Positions 9,901 through 16,003 are shown, counted from the first letter of the stretch. The stretch: DNA of 23,052 nt from Chrysochromulina tobinii (GCA_001275005.1 JWZX01002249.1:1-23052), one strand, 5' to 3'. Made by a program: numbers and translations. Notes: generated by a model from the sequence alone, not told the origin.

Positions 9901-10369
9901 TTGGCATCCCTCCGCCCGCGCCCTGTTCCCGCTGCCGGATCGATTCACCGACCTGTACCAATCCCTCAATGGGTGTGTCTGCCCTCAGACGGGCCAGCCG
10001 CGAGAGGATCTCGCGCTCTGCCTGCTATGCGGCGCAGTGCTCTGCGCGGGCACGGGCTGCTGCAAGCGCCACGGTCAGGGCGCTCTCACTCGTCACGTGA
10101 GCGAGTGCGGTGCGCACGTTGGCATTTTCTTCCTTCTTCACCGATGCGCCACCGTGCTGCTCCGCGGGCCGCACGCGGCGTATGGCCTCTCGCCGTACGT
10201 GGACGAGTACGGCGAGGAGGATCCGGGGCTGCGCCGTGGCCGACCGCTCCTTCTCGATCAGACTCGGCTCGCGCAGCTGCACCGGATTTGGGCCTCGCAT
10301 TCGATCGCGGGGGAGGTTGTGCGCGAGCGCAGCATGAGAGACCGCGCCGTGCGCGAGGGGTTCTACTGA
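935..10369 (+). CDS. UBR1: UBR1/UBR2-type E3 ubiquitin ligase (N-recognin), giant form
   Basis: This 3144-codon uninterrupted frame (3129 codons if Met at 980 is used) encodes an N-degron-recognising E3 ligase. The UBR box spans residues 106-174, with CGYIFKNG, the conserved acidic D125 before TCVLC, and CDCGDLEAWK, so the type-1 (basic N-terminus) pocket looks intact. The ClpS-like domain, about 432-510, has LYNDDVH at 438-444 for bulky N-termini. Family blocks follow: an FKRVLGTAFAQLY-type helix near 777 leading into SVQLFTTPSL, and GMWRRNG at 1169-1175. A basic helix lies near 1849-1880. The RING runs from CIIC at 1961 through CGHAVH to CPMC at 2057, ending KRLSNGVLP. The C-terminal UBR domain, about 3007-3144, has CLLCG, a CC/His cluster and RGRPLLLD. 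Animal and fungal relatives have about 1750-1950 residues; the excess is Ala/Glu coils, Pro/Gln tracts and tandem duplications. It acts in cytosol or nucleus with an E2 enzyme. The family is very secure; the exact start is uncertain. Confidence 0.95.
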   Translation: MRRVVLVGSTDGERTMQLGDAAGGLVRSAIRELRHADTQQARRAVLDQLLRRAESGGMCAESLLNCVLVLHRLPADVTSVQDGQIDLAAVVRDEFTELSALPTSACGYIFKNGDIAWCCRTCQTDDTCVLCEACFSTSDHEGHEVLFHRTRAGGCCDCGDLEAWKLEGCCPKHRGSCDDTCELPPTLAEAAKLVVDVVVQLACEVAVTAELSFATLAADDDDDTTAYSASASDDPIGRLATSLATPELVQHLHAPAAEAAEAAIKDDAAIEELLPEAMERALEELFHTSVAFDARSLQNGALPRELLQPGTLAPSELNAISKSVRQELTVGVQQALRQWPRDRAFKLAANQIAPCEALAIFHSQLHAVAVARIVASAAYNRSARARNLAKLADRRAEARAVAREGRASNVCGVPTTSASSSSMPAKGSMDAGEWFVRLYNDDVHTVTQVESSLQRWPLGLSRELARRVTANVDGTGSAIVFLGAQRAAMRACRALRSAGLLASLTPLAHLLVEVLTTKSIIWLRKQAGAFAPLSRVVAAELGRRRFEPRALVSPDGTLRDRTLPESPQAEADVRPARGRPRACWMGGLTPEQRALLVRAEAALEEEATALRAEERAEAQAEERAEAQAGELPLGVCVEETEADDDVANAMEPAEFATAHAAHATDLHRCQLRIDAIMAEMAALPDDELLDDVQRKLRMAQLMAREIGVNEIGAKCDASELQAEGVAAASGAAEASDMLPVDTEQTAIGRLLRADSLLPRPLHSRLHPLYLACMPDARFKRVLGTAFAQLYLSLAVQYAGGVGTRDASPFGFSVQLFTTPSLVAALLPRLLLSRILLALDYCLHHAAIEPPPDPHGAENGMTFELARQRAAWPERLDDGVACDELGVIGCEATALVYRRYDFMLRDFEYCLNIEGVASRHARSSRLLRRWMGVLTYVQLADPQVRELHTHVELEHRAWLQAFHLHLSLSGAFGAVLKPLTDLLPPLDLAGAAAAQAIAVTPANVLPPPSLLSPEAWQAARRDAAAIGDAALCALCRWLSRSDLLLTRTEVTLPAALGGGTAIFFALGVHEALSFHIPLHRFLAATVREAAFLDTSAAGALLSAPLHAFWAAKDAATVVLRRHLDAYLGDGPMVVECEGPLRLHSTYTRMLWWLLEYPARVLVLAAQVVAGMWRRNGAIMLHQVTNYATTPLCLRLRDMDLLLIQTCLGWLLAPEAAAAEAAKTAADALAAETEAAVVAAAREASCAGQDENLWMEDTRIPEDDEHEAPSPARERFYVVYSGRAIGVVTETSASTRFYDGSDAPLFEEYNTLEAAQKAWADHVPAPPADVAQAQAPAHKAQPALSRAAAVASRLLVTLALKMGIASWPLEACGTLSTPFGPLSEVQKAFDWTQDGAIEATLDTEKRLSLSEELLVILIHLTTEMPRPAGAAGVAAELRREMIHRLAAQQPCTRSELCECLDACSHPKLVRASVEGRGHLEVVLASVAQRVPPPSSAPALGAPSRAPRLVLRPEVAAELDPEFYHASAVQLKAIAERRAAATTAKPGANLPTPPPPMPVVGPPPQAHPFFAGVRTALLFAPPAVAMVRSALARSLLISMAGPAASNEAAVRAAAASASLGAIVRAAALHTAARHTAARHTAGCKVEPLWLPDRWGLEDLEAREKMKTARFDWAKDSLEAAHQQGSERLLARALHLLTLMVHEATRQAVHEQVGCEVAMEQGAADATSSAEARDKMADDEASATFFHLLCERVETEGTVVAEVTEGAERGHYPLERTPQMCNVLELVRALSLALESGPLRAGCEWVLSTALSTSPECRACLERLESVESDERAVRGVVATPPDALGGTNAASRLERKKKAQQRLMEQMRQQSAKFSQFLEGDAEASGPGGGGSGGGGGPGSADGPSVAPAVAAADTEGSDASSAGGRPPAYGRFPAKLPSPSSQLEQAEVKEVLCGAPWPALPTCIICHTEDANPIGYICCTQPSNVLTDASCLPPPPVTSSDPPLEPPLPPKAAFLQFCGHAVHTECLHKHKAALEQKQRSGTHFEGKAALRLERGEFLCPMCKRLSNGVLPIFNLEARERVLAAQVFERERCSSHFALTVHASEQGALEPQWGALPTHPHTMTNSTRRLRRLLQPDMAAEDLRCSWPGFTIGELLAKDQIVLEDADACLDTRDQVCHPCKNSDASAFLATLEAAEGNLALGPSTLSGEALVEARMWEAVWLLPSAPELMTAWWLRQLLLHQYACAGQSAVAAAALSSPPILGGMVLAPPGPVPNLSSKILGGIVLAPPGPVLDLSSNGSPVREWLLHQAAVHPCFADQVLAVLEAEEVLSLDDLRLLAGHPHFDSCGLPVLTVLQIRKALASQQPQQPPQQPPQPPPPPPQSQSQQSPLALAPQRLALPWYRPPALPTSNERALHMSNERALGVDDDSAASATTAAQIESDLSWGEADDCLVDWLEATSDNYAALRASALTRSQGAVSLHEAAAAAQAAWGWQLRPTPPRLGAIAAFALGVHHTRTGVAVGAPWPVDEHDGYRELLGALSYTILSRVALAALVATEEQDGSAMAAAATSNASASASASGRGGDGVAGCEACEAGGGSHVSTSSLRVTASQVALESELRASAPMRAMVHACRLSQLHGLHASKDTGKIACDPRRRAARWPTTEGQCSPARELLRHGMPVKEATAAAVAAAKAEAEMAQTVGAQAMAEVEAEVAARAEALRNQQGALSAAVEAAKAKLAAAIEAGVEARQFRCGTELCLGALSAYALPRSGPYALPLLHQNLFEAILPALLEAHALSEVWCVLRLGALAVMVQALYISAMQSATLATGTAEGAEQAAADAADLTRKHSLDIEVACAVSGSDWDRAEARSLRALCAAVKIDLGSVKIDLGSPSGGHVSDSAILYARIQAALGSYYCQARAICALLGAEMPPSRPIPYGGGRQCTAALAVLGAPSPLDVLESPRLTSLAASWVSAVSRCAIEGGGRTSLQRVLPRWHPSARALFPLPDRFTDLYQSLNGCVCPQTGQPREDLALCLLCGAVLCAGTGCCKRHGQGALTRHVSECGAHVGIFFLLHRCATVLLRGPHAAYGLSPYVDEYGEEDPGLRRGRPLLLDQTRLAQLHRIWASHSIAGEVVRERSMRDRAVREGFY
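2771..2818. repeat. In-frame 24-bp tandem duplication in the UBR gene
   Basis: Two identical 24-bp units (2771-2794 and 2795-2818) encode EERAEAQA twice, within a predicted acidic coiled coil. Confidence 0.9.
5803..5850. repeat. In-frame 15-bp tandem repeat in the UBR gene
   Basis: About three copies of a 15-bp unit encode repeated His-Thr-Ala-Ala-Arg. Copies differ by single bases such as CACACA versus CACACG. Confidence 0.8.
7706..7819. repeat. In-frame 57-bp tandem duplication in the UBR gene
   Basis: Two adjacent 57-bp units (7706-7762 and 7763-7819) match at about 52 positions. Each encodes a 19-residue block beginning ILGG(M/I)VLAPPGPV and ending in LSS. It lies downstream of the RING, in a variable linker. 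The reading frame is kept because 57 is a multiple of three. Confidence 0.9.
8011..8088. repeat. Pro/Gln low-complexity tract in the UBR gene
   Basis: CAG and CCG triplet runs encode a Gln-Pro-Gln-Gln-Pro-Pro tract with a run of six prolines followed by Gln-Ser alternation. It is probably a disordered linker subject to repeat-length change. Confidence 0.85.
8150..8197. repeat. In-frame 24-bp imperfect tandem duplication in the UBR gene
   Basis: Units at 8150-8173 and 8174-8197 encode TSNERALH and MSNERALG. They share most bases and follow the Pro/Gln tract in the same variable linker. Confidence 0.75.
9551..9592. repeat. In-frame 21-bp tandem duplication in the UBR gene
   Basis: Two 21-bp units (9551-9571 and 9572-9592), identical except for the last base, encode VKIDLGS twice. 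Confidence 0.9.
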
Positions 10370-11294
10370 GCTAAGGATGGGGGCGAGAGTCCGATGTGCT
10401 GCTCGGCGGCGAGGGAGTGAACCGGCCCGCGGCTTGAGTGCGTTGCACGAAGATGTAGTACGGAGGAGGACTCCCTCGGTCGCGACGGGGAGAAACGAGA
10501 AAGAGGGGCGGCGAAGAGGCGAAGCGCAAGCGCGATCCAAGTTGAGATCCAAGTGGCAAGTCAACGCCAGGTTTGCCGCGCGAAACCGCGACCGGATTAC
10601 TTCCCCCCTCTACATCGAAGATGACGTGTTTCTTCATCGCCTAGATCTCTCCAAAACCAACGGGCGACCAAAAGTGCAAAAGACGGGCACCTCCCGCCAC
10701 CTACCCGCCACCCGACACACACACAGGCCGCGGGCGCCGGCGGGTACCGGGGGACACGCGCGCGGTCTTGTTTCGAGGGTCTTAGTGATGTAGGGACACT
10801 GGCAGTGGCGAAACACCAAACTGGCAATACACTCGGACACTCGTGGGGACGTGGGCGGCGTCGCGCAGATGCTTTGCTTCCCAATGATGGCGTTAAGATG
10901 GCGTCAAAAGACTTGTAACGGCGCCACCACTGGCACCGGGATCTAAATGTATGCCCTGTGAAGAAGAGACACTCACACTGTCACTGTGTGTGCGCTGGTT
11001 CACGCTGAGTTAGCGCGCTGGGAGTGAGCGAGTCGGAGAGCTGAGACCGTGCGAGCTCGGAGCTGCGACCTCACTCTAGCGAAATTGAGTAGGCCCACGA
11101 GCGAGCGAGTACTCAGTACTTGTGTTGATCGAGGTGCGCGGAGCCGCCCTTGGCGCGGGGGAACCGCGACGAAACTTCGAGTCGTGTGAAGAATGTTTCG
11201 TCGCGTGGCGTGTCCACCAGGGCAAGGGCTCCCAGCCCCTTGACCAGGGGCTTATTACACCGCGCCTTCACTTCGCCGTCGCCGTGGTCGGCCC
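10370..11294. other. Intergenic: UBR 3' region and Spt20 promoter/leader
   Basis: I find no gene in these 925 bp. Frames here are short and do not resemble proteins. The left part should hold the UBR 3' UTR, although I see no AATAAA signal. The 10640-10760 stretch is locally richer in A and C. The right part, from about 10900 on, is the likely Spt20 promoter and leader, with many GAGCGAG/GAGTGAG-like motifs around 11025-11115. A TATA box is not evident. Confidence 0.5.
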
Positions 11295-13544
11295 ATGTCC
11301 GCGCCGCCGCCGCTCAAGTTCAAGCTGCATAAGGCCGACCGGCCGCGCAAGCGGCTGCGGCCTGAGGTGGTCGAGGTTGCGCCGGCGGCGCCCGGTAGTG
11401 CCTCGGCGCAGGACGCGGAGTGGGATGAACAGGACCAGGGCAACGAGAAGTTGAATAAAGTGGTGCAGGACATCGAGGAGCACCTGCTCAAGCTATTTAG
11501 GCAGGAGCGCGCCCCGGTCATTCGGCAGGAGCGCACCGCAGCCTTCCGCGTGGTGCTGCTGCGCGACTACTTTGTCATCGAAGGGCTCGGGCTGGCGCTG
11601 CCGTACTCGGCGGACAACCAGCGATTCCTGCAGCGCCTCGAGGCGGGCCGGCTGCCGTGGGACCAGCTGCGCGCCATCCCGGAGCTCAGCAAGCAGTGCG
11701 AAGGCCACTACGTAAACGGTGCGCTGCGCGTGGTCGTCGAGGACCGCCGGATGCCCGAGCACGGTGCGGAGGTGCGCTTTGGCGCGCACGAGCGCACACT
11801 TTGTGTTGCGATGGACGACGAGGCATTCCTCATGGATCTCAAGGACATGGAAATGGATGCGCTACTCGAGGGGCGCGACTGTTCACGCGAATTCAAGCTG
11901 CAGCTTGAGGCCCTTCTCCTCGGCGTGCTCTCACCAGCGCCGTGTTTGCACCCGTCGCTAGCAGTTGGGCTCGTGTGCAACAAGCTCCAGTATGACCGAC
12001 TCAAGCTCTCGCACGCCTCGCTGCGCAGCCTGAGTGCCGAGTACGTGCCGCTGCCCGTGCAAAAGGCACGTTTTGGCCCCGCCTCCTATGGCCTGTGGAC
12101 GGGCTCGCAGGTGATGCAAGGGGGCGGCACGGCAGGTGCGTACGGCTCGGCACACGGTGGACCGCTCGGGGCTGCGTCGCCCGCGGGCGGTGGCGGCTCG
12201 TACATCGTCGATGTGGGCGGCAAGCGCATCCGCAAGCCCAAAATTCCCGGCGCGCTCCCGTCGGGAGTGTCGCAGCTCAAGCGTGACGAAGAAGAACAGC
12301 GCCTCGCGCTCAGGGCCGGGGGTGGCGCGCAGCATGTGGCTGCCAATGCACCCGGCGGAGGCCGCGGCAAGGGCGGCGGCAAGGGCGGCAGGGGCAGCGG
12401 CGCCGAGGGCAGCAGAGGCGGCGGCGGCGGACCGCCGCCGGCCGAGGGCAGCGGACTGGCCGATGGCGAAGGGGGTGGCGGCCAGCTCGACAATTCAGGC
12501 CAGGCCCGACCAAGCCCCCAGCAGACGTTTCACTTACTCAAGAGACTCGCGGAGGACTCGCAGCAGGTGCAAGCCAAGCTGCAGTACGAGCTGCCGCGCG
12601 GCGCGGCGGTATTCAACAAGCTGGCAGACGAAGTGTTGCGCCGTCAGCCTATGCTGCGTCCGAACGCGCTGCCGTTGCCCAGTGCTTCGCTCATGCCGGA
12701 AGATCTATTGCCACGCCATCCGCTGCCGCTGCCAGAGGATCAACTGCCACACACGCTCGCTGTGGACGTCGAGAAGGGTCCGCAGCCACGCGGCGGCAGC
12801 GGCGGCGCCGGCAGCGGGAATGGGAGTGGCGGCAGCGGCTCCGTGTCACACGAGCTGCGTCTCGGTCCATCGGACGTTACTGGCCGCTATCAGCTACGAT
12901 TGACGATTGTCGAGCAGCCGGCGGGGCCGGAGACGGAGTGCTCGCCAGATGAGCCGGCACCTACAGCCTTCACCTTCCACGCACACGATGCCTCATTTGC
13001 GCACTCGCTCATGGCGCAGTGGAAGCGGGTGCATACACAAGAACAAGCGTCACAGCGCGCGCGTGAACGGAAAGCGTCACAGCTGCACCACCAGCAGCAG
13101 GCCGCATGCACCGCGAGCGGCGCGCCGCCGGCGCAGCAGCGGAGCAGCTCCACCGCCGCCTACGCCGCCGCCGTCGCCGCCTCCGCCGCGGCCGCCTCTG
13201 CCGCCGGAGGTGGAGGCAGTGGCGTGTCCCGCGCGCCGCCCGCAGGTGCGCAAGGTGCACTGACGCAGCCCAGGCTGCAGCCAAGCGCGCCGCCGCCGTT
13301 GCAGCAGCAGCCACTACCACCCACGACGCAGTTGCAGCGCAACGGCAGCGGTGGGGCTGGCGCGCTGCTACCGCGACCCATCGACAGACCCGATAGCTTC
13401 GGCGCCCTCATGCCTGACATGGACGATTTCCCCTCACCCGGTGGCGGCCTCGCGTCGCCCATGGGCCTCAATCACGCCTCGTCCGGGGTCGTCGGTGGGC
13501 ACCTGCCCCTCGCCCGCGGCCGCTCGCCGCTCAATCAGCAGTGA
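11295..13544 (+). CDS. SPT20: Spt20-family subunit of the SAGA transcription co-activator complex
   Basis: The 749-residue product matches the Spt20 family, a structural subunit of the SAGA histone acetyltransferase complex in the nucleus. The Spt20 domain spans about residues 83-245. It starts FRVVLLRDYFVIEG, then has LEAGRLP (115-121), YVNGALRVVVEDRR (139-152), and a helical end with LEALLLGVLSPAPCLHPSL and KLQYDRLKLSHASLRSL. This order resembles plant SPT20-like proteins. The rest is mostly disordered: a Gly/Arg/Lys-rich stretch (about 350-400), a mixed helical block (about 410-490), a block at about 525-625 rich in hydrophobic and acidic residues ending in QWKRVHTQEQASQRARERK, then poly-Ala, Gln/Pro-rich and Gly-rich tails. 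The N-terminus has a basic RPRKRLRP that could be a nuclear signal. The ATG has a weak context (C at -3), but no in-frame ATG lies upstream. No intron is needed. Confidence 0.85.
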   Translation: MSAPPPLKFKLHKADRPRKRLRPEVVEVAPAAPGSASAQDAEWDEQDQGNEKLNKVVQDIEEHLLKLFRQERAPVIRQERTAAFRVVLLRDYFVIEGLGLALPYSADNQRFLQRLEAGRLPWDQLRAIPELSKQCEGHYVNGALRVVVEDRRMPEHGAEVRFGAHERTLCVAMDDEAFLMDLKDMEMDALLEGRDCSREFKLQLEALLLGVLSPAPCLHPSLAVGLVCNKLQYDRLKLSHASLRSLSAEYVPLPVQKARFGPASYGLWTGSQVMQGGGTAGAYGSAHGGPLGAASPAGGGGSYIVDVGGKRIRKPKIPGALPSGVSQLKRDEEEQRLALRAGGGAQHVAANAPGGGRGKGGGKGGRGSGAEGSRGGGGGPPPAEGSGLADGEGGGGQLDNSGQARPSPQQTFHLLKRLAEDSQQVQAKLQYELPRGAAVFNKLADEVLRRQPMLRPNALPLPSASLMPEDLLPRHPLPLPEDQLPHTLAVDVEKGPQPRGGSGGAGSGNGSGGSGSVSHELRLGPSDVTGRYQLRLTIVEQPAGPETECSPDEPAPTAFTFHAHDASFAHSLMAQWKRVHTQEQASQRARERKASQLHHQQQAACTASGAPPAQQRSSSTAAYAAAVAASAAAASAAGGGGSGVSRAPPAGAQGALTQPRLQPSAPPPLQQQPLPPTTQLQRNGSGGAGALLPRPIDRPDSFGALMPDMDDFPSPGGGLASPMGLNHASSGVVGGHLPLARGRSPLNQQ

Positions 13545-13871
13545 AGCAGCGTTCTTGGGGGCTCCGTTATTAACCGACGTGCAAGCAAGAAGGACAAGAA
13601 CGAGGACTGCGTGTTTGAAGATCGATGACCCGCAAACCGGCAAACGGCCCTCGGACGCGGAGCCTCCCCGACGCCTATGCACTCGTAGTAGGTCACAGGC
13701 GGTGAGTCGGTGAGTGTGTCGCCTAAGTACGACCGGTACTTGAGTAATTGGATCGTTTACCTTCCCTTCCAGCCCCGCGGCGCGTGTCGTCCGACTTCGT
13801 CTCACCCGACCGACCGCCGTTTGACCGCCGTGGCTCTGCCCCTCTGCGCCCCGACGCGCGCGCCCCCCCCG

Positions 13872-13923
13872 CGCCCCCGGCCCCCGGGGTAAGCCCCGGG
13901 GGCCCTAAGGGGGCCCGGGGGCG
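13872..13923. repeat. GC-rich nested palindrome able to form a T-shaped fold
   Basis: Outer arms CGCCCCCGG (13872-13880) and CCGGGGGCG (13915-13923) are perfect complements. They enclose a perfect hairpin, CCCCCGGGG-TAAG-CCCCGGGGG (13881-13902), and a second small CCC-TAAG-GGG hairpin near 13903-13911. The complementarity is seen directly; any function is unknown. Confidence 0.75.
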
Positions 13924-14457
13924 TGGCGCTGGCGGGGGTGACCGGCCCCACGCGGCCGCAGGCGGCGGCCGCGAGGATCGACCGCGAGGACAACCGGCGT
14001 GCTGACGGCGTGCGCGTGCCTCAGTCGCTCCCATCCCGGATTACTACATACTTCGTCCGCTGGACCGAATAACGCCGGATTCCGTTTTCCGTCTCGTGAA
14101 CCGAGAACCGAACACAGAACTCAGAAGTCCACCGCGTCCTGACGAGTGACGACCTGAGCGCTGAGCGGTCTCCGCGCGTCCCCCGGTCGGGTTGATCACG
14201 CCCAGATGGGTTCACCGTCCAAGACCGTCCTCTAATAGTAATACGTCCGCCGAACCAACCATGAACCACAACCCCCGGGCCGTACTAACGGCGGGGACGC
14301 TCGCGCGCCTTGGCCTTCACTCTTTTGCGCTCTACCGTACCGCGGCTTTGATTATTACGTTATACCCGGCGTTTCAAGAGGTATACCGGTCGTCGCCCGC
14401 GACGACGCGAAATCGAACGAAAGACCCGAACAGATGAACCGACGGAGGTAAACGGAT

Positions 14458-14471
14458 AAAAAAAAAAAAAA
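14458..14471 (+). repeat. A14 homopolymer, possible poly(A) tail of a retro-inserted sequence
   Basis: Fourteen consecutive A residues end a lower-GC stretch in otherwise GC-rich DNA. A non-LTR or SINE-like 3' tail would look like this. I found no clear target-site duplication and no good pol III B box, so a simple homopolymer in the 3' flank of the minus-strand gene is equally possible. Confidence 0.3.
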
Positions 14472-14486
14472 TAATGCGCAACGGTA

Positions 14487-15371
14487 TTATAATCGTTGCC
14501 CACAAAAGTATCGGATCTTCGGGTGATGAGGCTTCTGGTCGCTGCTGGGGCCGCTAATACGTCGGGCAAAGGTTATGCGCCCAGAGCCGGCAGCGGCTGC
14601 GCGACCCCATGGGTCTTCGGCGGCGGCTTCGAGCACGAGTTCATGCGCGGCAATCGCTGCATCGCTCCGCAGCTCTGGAAGCGCTGCGCACGCCTCATCC
14701 CACCAGGGCAAGCCGCGCCAGACGTCGACGAGGTCGGCTCGCACCGGACAGCGCACGTCGATGAGTTCGCCGTCGCGTGTTTGAAGCTGCAGCCGCTCGC
14801 AGTGGAGCCCAAGGCTTTTCAAATCGTAGTGCTGACGCCACCAACGGTTTACTCGGCTATCGCCATGCTTCGCGTCGCCGAGGATAGGATGCGAGAGGCC
14901 GTTGAGGTGCTTGCGAATTTGGTGCCAGCGGCCTGTGAGTGGCGTGGCCACCAAAAGTGAGGAGCGCTCAGATATCTCGTTACTGCATGCGGCCACACAA
15001 TCAAAGTGCGTCTGCGCATCCTTCTCATACCCGTCGGCATCTTTCACGCATCGATTAACGACCATGTCTCGAATGTGGGAGGCGTCGCCACGCACCATTG
15101 CGAGATATGTCTTTTGAGCACTCGGGTTGGACATTGCTTCCTGCAGCAGCGCAGTTGTTGCTGAATCGAAGGCAAACAACACGCACCCGGAGGTGCCCCC
15201 ATCGAGGCGATGGACAGGATGAACATGACGACCGAGCTGATCACGCACTCGCTGCAGCAATGGCACTTCGTCCGCGGGCGAGTACTTGTCTCGATGCACC
15301 ACGCAGCCAGCCGGCTTGGCCACAATGGCGAAGCGCTCCGTCTGGTGCAGCACGCGCAGTTGCGCAAGCAT
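14487..15371 (-). CDS. RluA-family RNA pseudouridine synthase, TruC-like
   Basis: The 294-residue protein isomerises a uridine to pseudouridine in RNA. It has the RluA catalytic motif HRLDGGTSG, with the catalytic Asp, after the HVHPV lead-in. The N-terminal strand region FAIVAKPAGCVVHRD matches the KP-G-VHR motif. The C-terminal half has TGRWHQIRKHL, then HPILGDAKHGDSRVNRWW and LGLHCERLQL. The GD-KHGD-R-NR signature is that of bacterial TruC (tRNA U65) rather than RluC/D, and there is no S4 domain. Start: the same frame extends upstream to a TTG, but the first ATG is at minus 15371-15369, placed where TruC proteins begin. A likely leader intron ends just upstream. Location in cytosol or an organelle is unclear, since this start gives no obvious transit peptide. 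About 65 C-terminal residues after the domain are not conserved. The RNA target is inferred. Confidence 0.88.
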   Translation of the reverse strand: MLAQLRVLHQTERFAIVAKPAGCVVHRDKYSPADEVPLLQRVRDQLGRHVHPVHRLDGGTSGCVLFAFDSATTALLQEAMSNPSAQKTYLAMVRGDASHIRDMVVNRCVKDADGYEKDAQTHFDCVAACSNEISERSSLLVATPLTGRWHQIRKHLNGLSHPILGDAKHGDSRVNRWWRQHYDLKSLGLHCERLQLQTRDGELIDVRCPVRADLVDVWRGLPWWDEACAALPELRSDAAIAAHELVLEAAAEDPWGRAAAAGSGRITFARRISGPSSDQKPHHPKIRYFCGQRL

Positions 15372-15376
15372 TGAAT

Positions 15377-15439
15377 CTAAAAAAAGAGGTGGTTGAGCTC
15401 GGGGTGAGGAACTTGGTTGAGGTGTTGGTTGAGGCTTAC
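15377..15439 (-). other. Probable 63-nt leader intron of the pseudouridine synthase gene
   Basis: On the minus strand a consensus donor GTAAGC (from 15439) is followed by a C/T/A-rich stretch and the acceptor TTTTTTTAG ending at 15377, five bases before the ATG. The in-frame residues encoded through it are low-complexity Pro/Ser/Gln with no ATG. The splice signals are seen; splicing is inferred. Confidence 0.55.
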
Positions 15440-15601
15440 ATGTCAAGGGAGTCAAGTCAAGTCAAGTAATCCGTACCACGTACCGGGTAGGATACCGTCC
15501 ATTGCGATAGCGGCCCTCTATCTTGGGGGCCCGGAGAGCGTGCGTGCGCGTTGTGTGTTTCACAGCAGAAGCAGTCCGTTTTTAGAGTGTCTCGTGATCG
15601 C
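15440..15601. promoter_or_regulatory. Divergent promoter region between the pseudouridine synthase and mS38 genes
   Basis: About 160 bp between the putative intron and the opposing ATG must serve both genes. It holds three tandem GTCAA units (15451-15465). On the minus strand, a 16-codon upstream ORF begins at 15502 and stops at 15452. No TATA box is evident. Shared promoter use is inferred from spacing. Confidence 0.5.
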
Positions 15602-16003
15602 ATGAGAACCGCTCGAATCAGCTCGCACGCGCGCGCGCTCGCATGGCTCGCTACTTCGCCATCCGCCCGCGGCATGGCGCCCGTGCTGCCCGCACCGCGC
15701 CGTGTGCACGGGCTCGGCCGCAATCTTCGCTGGCAGCAGGCGCAGTCGCCCGGCCTGCTCAACTGTGACATTGCGCCACTGCCGCTGCCCCCGCTCGGTC
15801 GCCAGTGGTTCTTCGCTTCCGAGGAGGCCGCTGCAGACGTGGCTATTGCTTGCAATGTGCAGCTAGTGCCGCCAGCGCCACCGAGCGCTCGCAGCGAGGC
15901 CCTCTCCCTTGCGAGCACGCTGAAGAAACGCGTCACCAAGATGAATAAGCACAAAGCGCGCAAGCGTCGCAAGCGTGATCGGATGAAGAAGCGCACGAAT
16001 TAG
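15602..16003 (+). CDS. Mitochondrial small-subunit ribosomal protein mS38 (AURKAIP1/COX24-like)
   Basis: A 133-residue protein starts at the ATG at 15602; the longer frame upstream begins only with TTG. The C-terminus reads LKKRVTKMNKHKARKRRKRD followed by RMKKRTN. This matches the short basic C-terminal domain (DUF1713) of AURKAIP1, yeast Cox24 and mS38, whose core is a KM-KHK-KK-RKR pattern, and which packs into mitochondrial small-subunit rRNA near the decoding region. The N-terminus (MRTARISSHARALAWLA) is rich in Arg, Ala and Ser, lacks acidic residues, and fits a mitochondrial targeting helix. The middle is Pro/Ala-rich and poorly conserved, as expected for this family. The gene is head-to-head with the pseudouridine synthase gene. 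The assignment rests on a short basic motif plus the targeting sequence, so it is likely rather than certain. Confidence 0.72.
   Translation: MRTARISSHARALAWLATSPSARGMAPVLPAPRRVHGLGRNLRWQQAQSPGLLNCDIAPLPLPPLGRQWFFASEEAAADVAIACNVQLVPPAPPSARSEALSLASTLKKRVTKMNKHKARKRRKRDRMKKRTN

Larger units (their letters stand above)
13545..14486. other. Intergenic region between convergent genes, possibly containing a decayed mobile element
   Basis: This holds the 3' ends of the Spt20 gene (plus) and the pseudouridine synthase gene (minus). Composition changes sharply: very GC-rich around 13780-13990, then a lower-GC stretch from about 14030 to 14486 that includes an A14 tract. No coding frame is convincing. 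Two structures within it are listed separately. Confidence 0.5.

Noticed and set aside
13872-13923. Parvovirus-type terminal hairpin
   Set aside because: The T-shaped fold is only a superficial likeness; no replication or capsid gene is nearby, and GC-rich DNA can form such folds.
14150-14200. tRNA gene or pol III promoter
   Set aside because: A box-like sequence is weak, the would-be B box (GGTTGATCACG) is poor, and no cloverleaf can be formed.
14496-14960. 154-codon plus-strand frame across the pseudouridine synthase gene
   Set aside because: Antisense to a gene with clear catalytic motifs on the minus strand.
15372-15455. N-terminal extension of the pseudouridine synthase frame
   Set aside because: It begins at TTG, is low-complexity, and overlaps a well-formed intron; the first ATG is at 15371.
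15551-15601. N-terminal extension of the mS38 frame
   Set aside because: It begins at TTG; the first ATG at 15602 gives a plausible mitochondrial targeting sequence.
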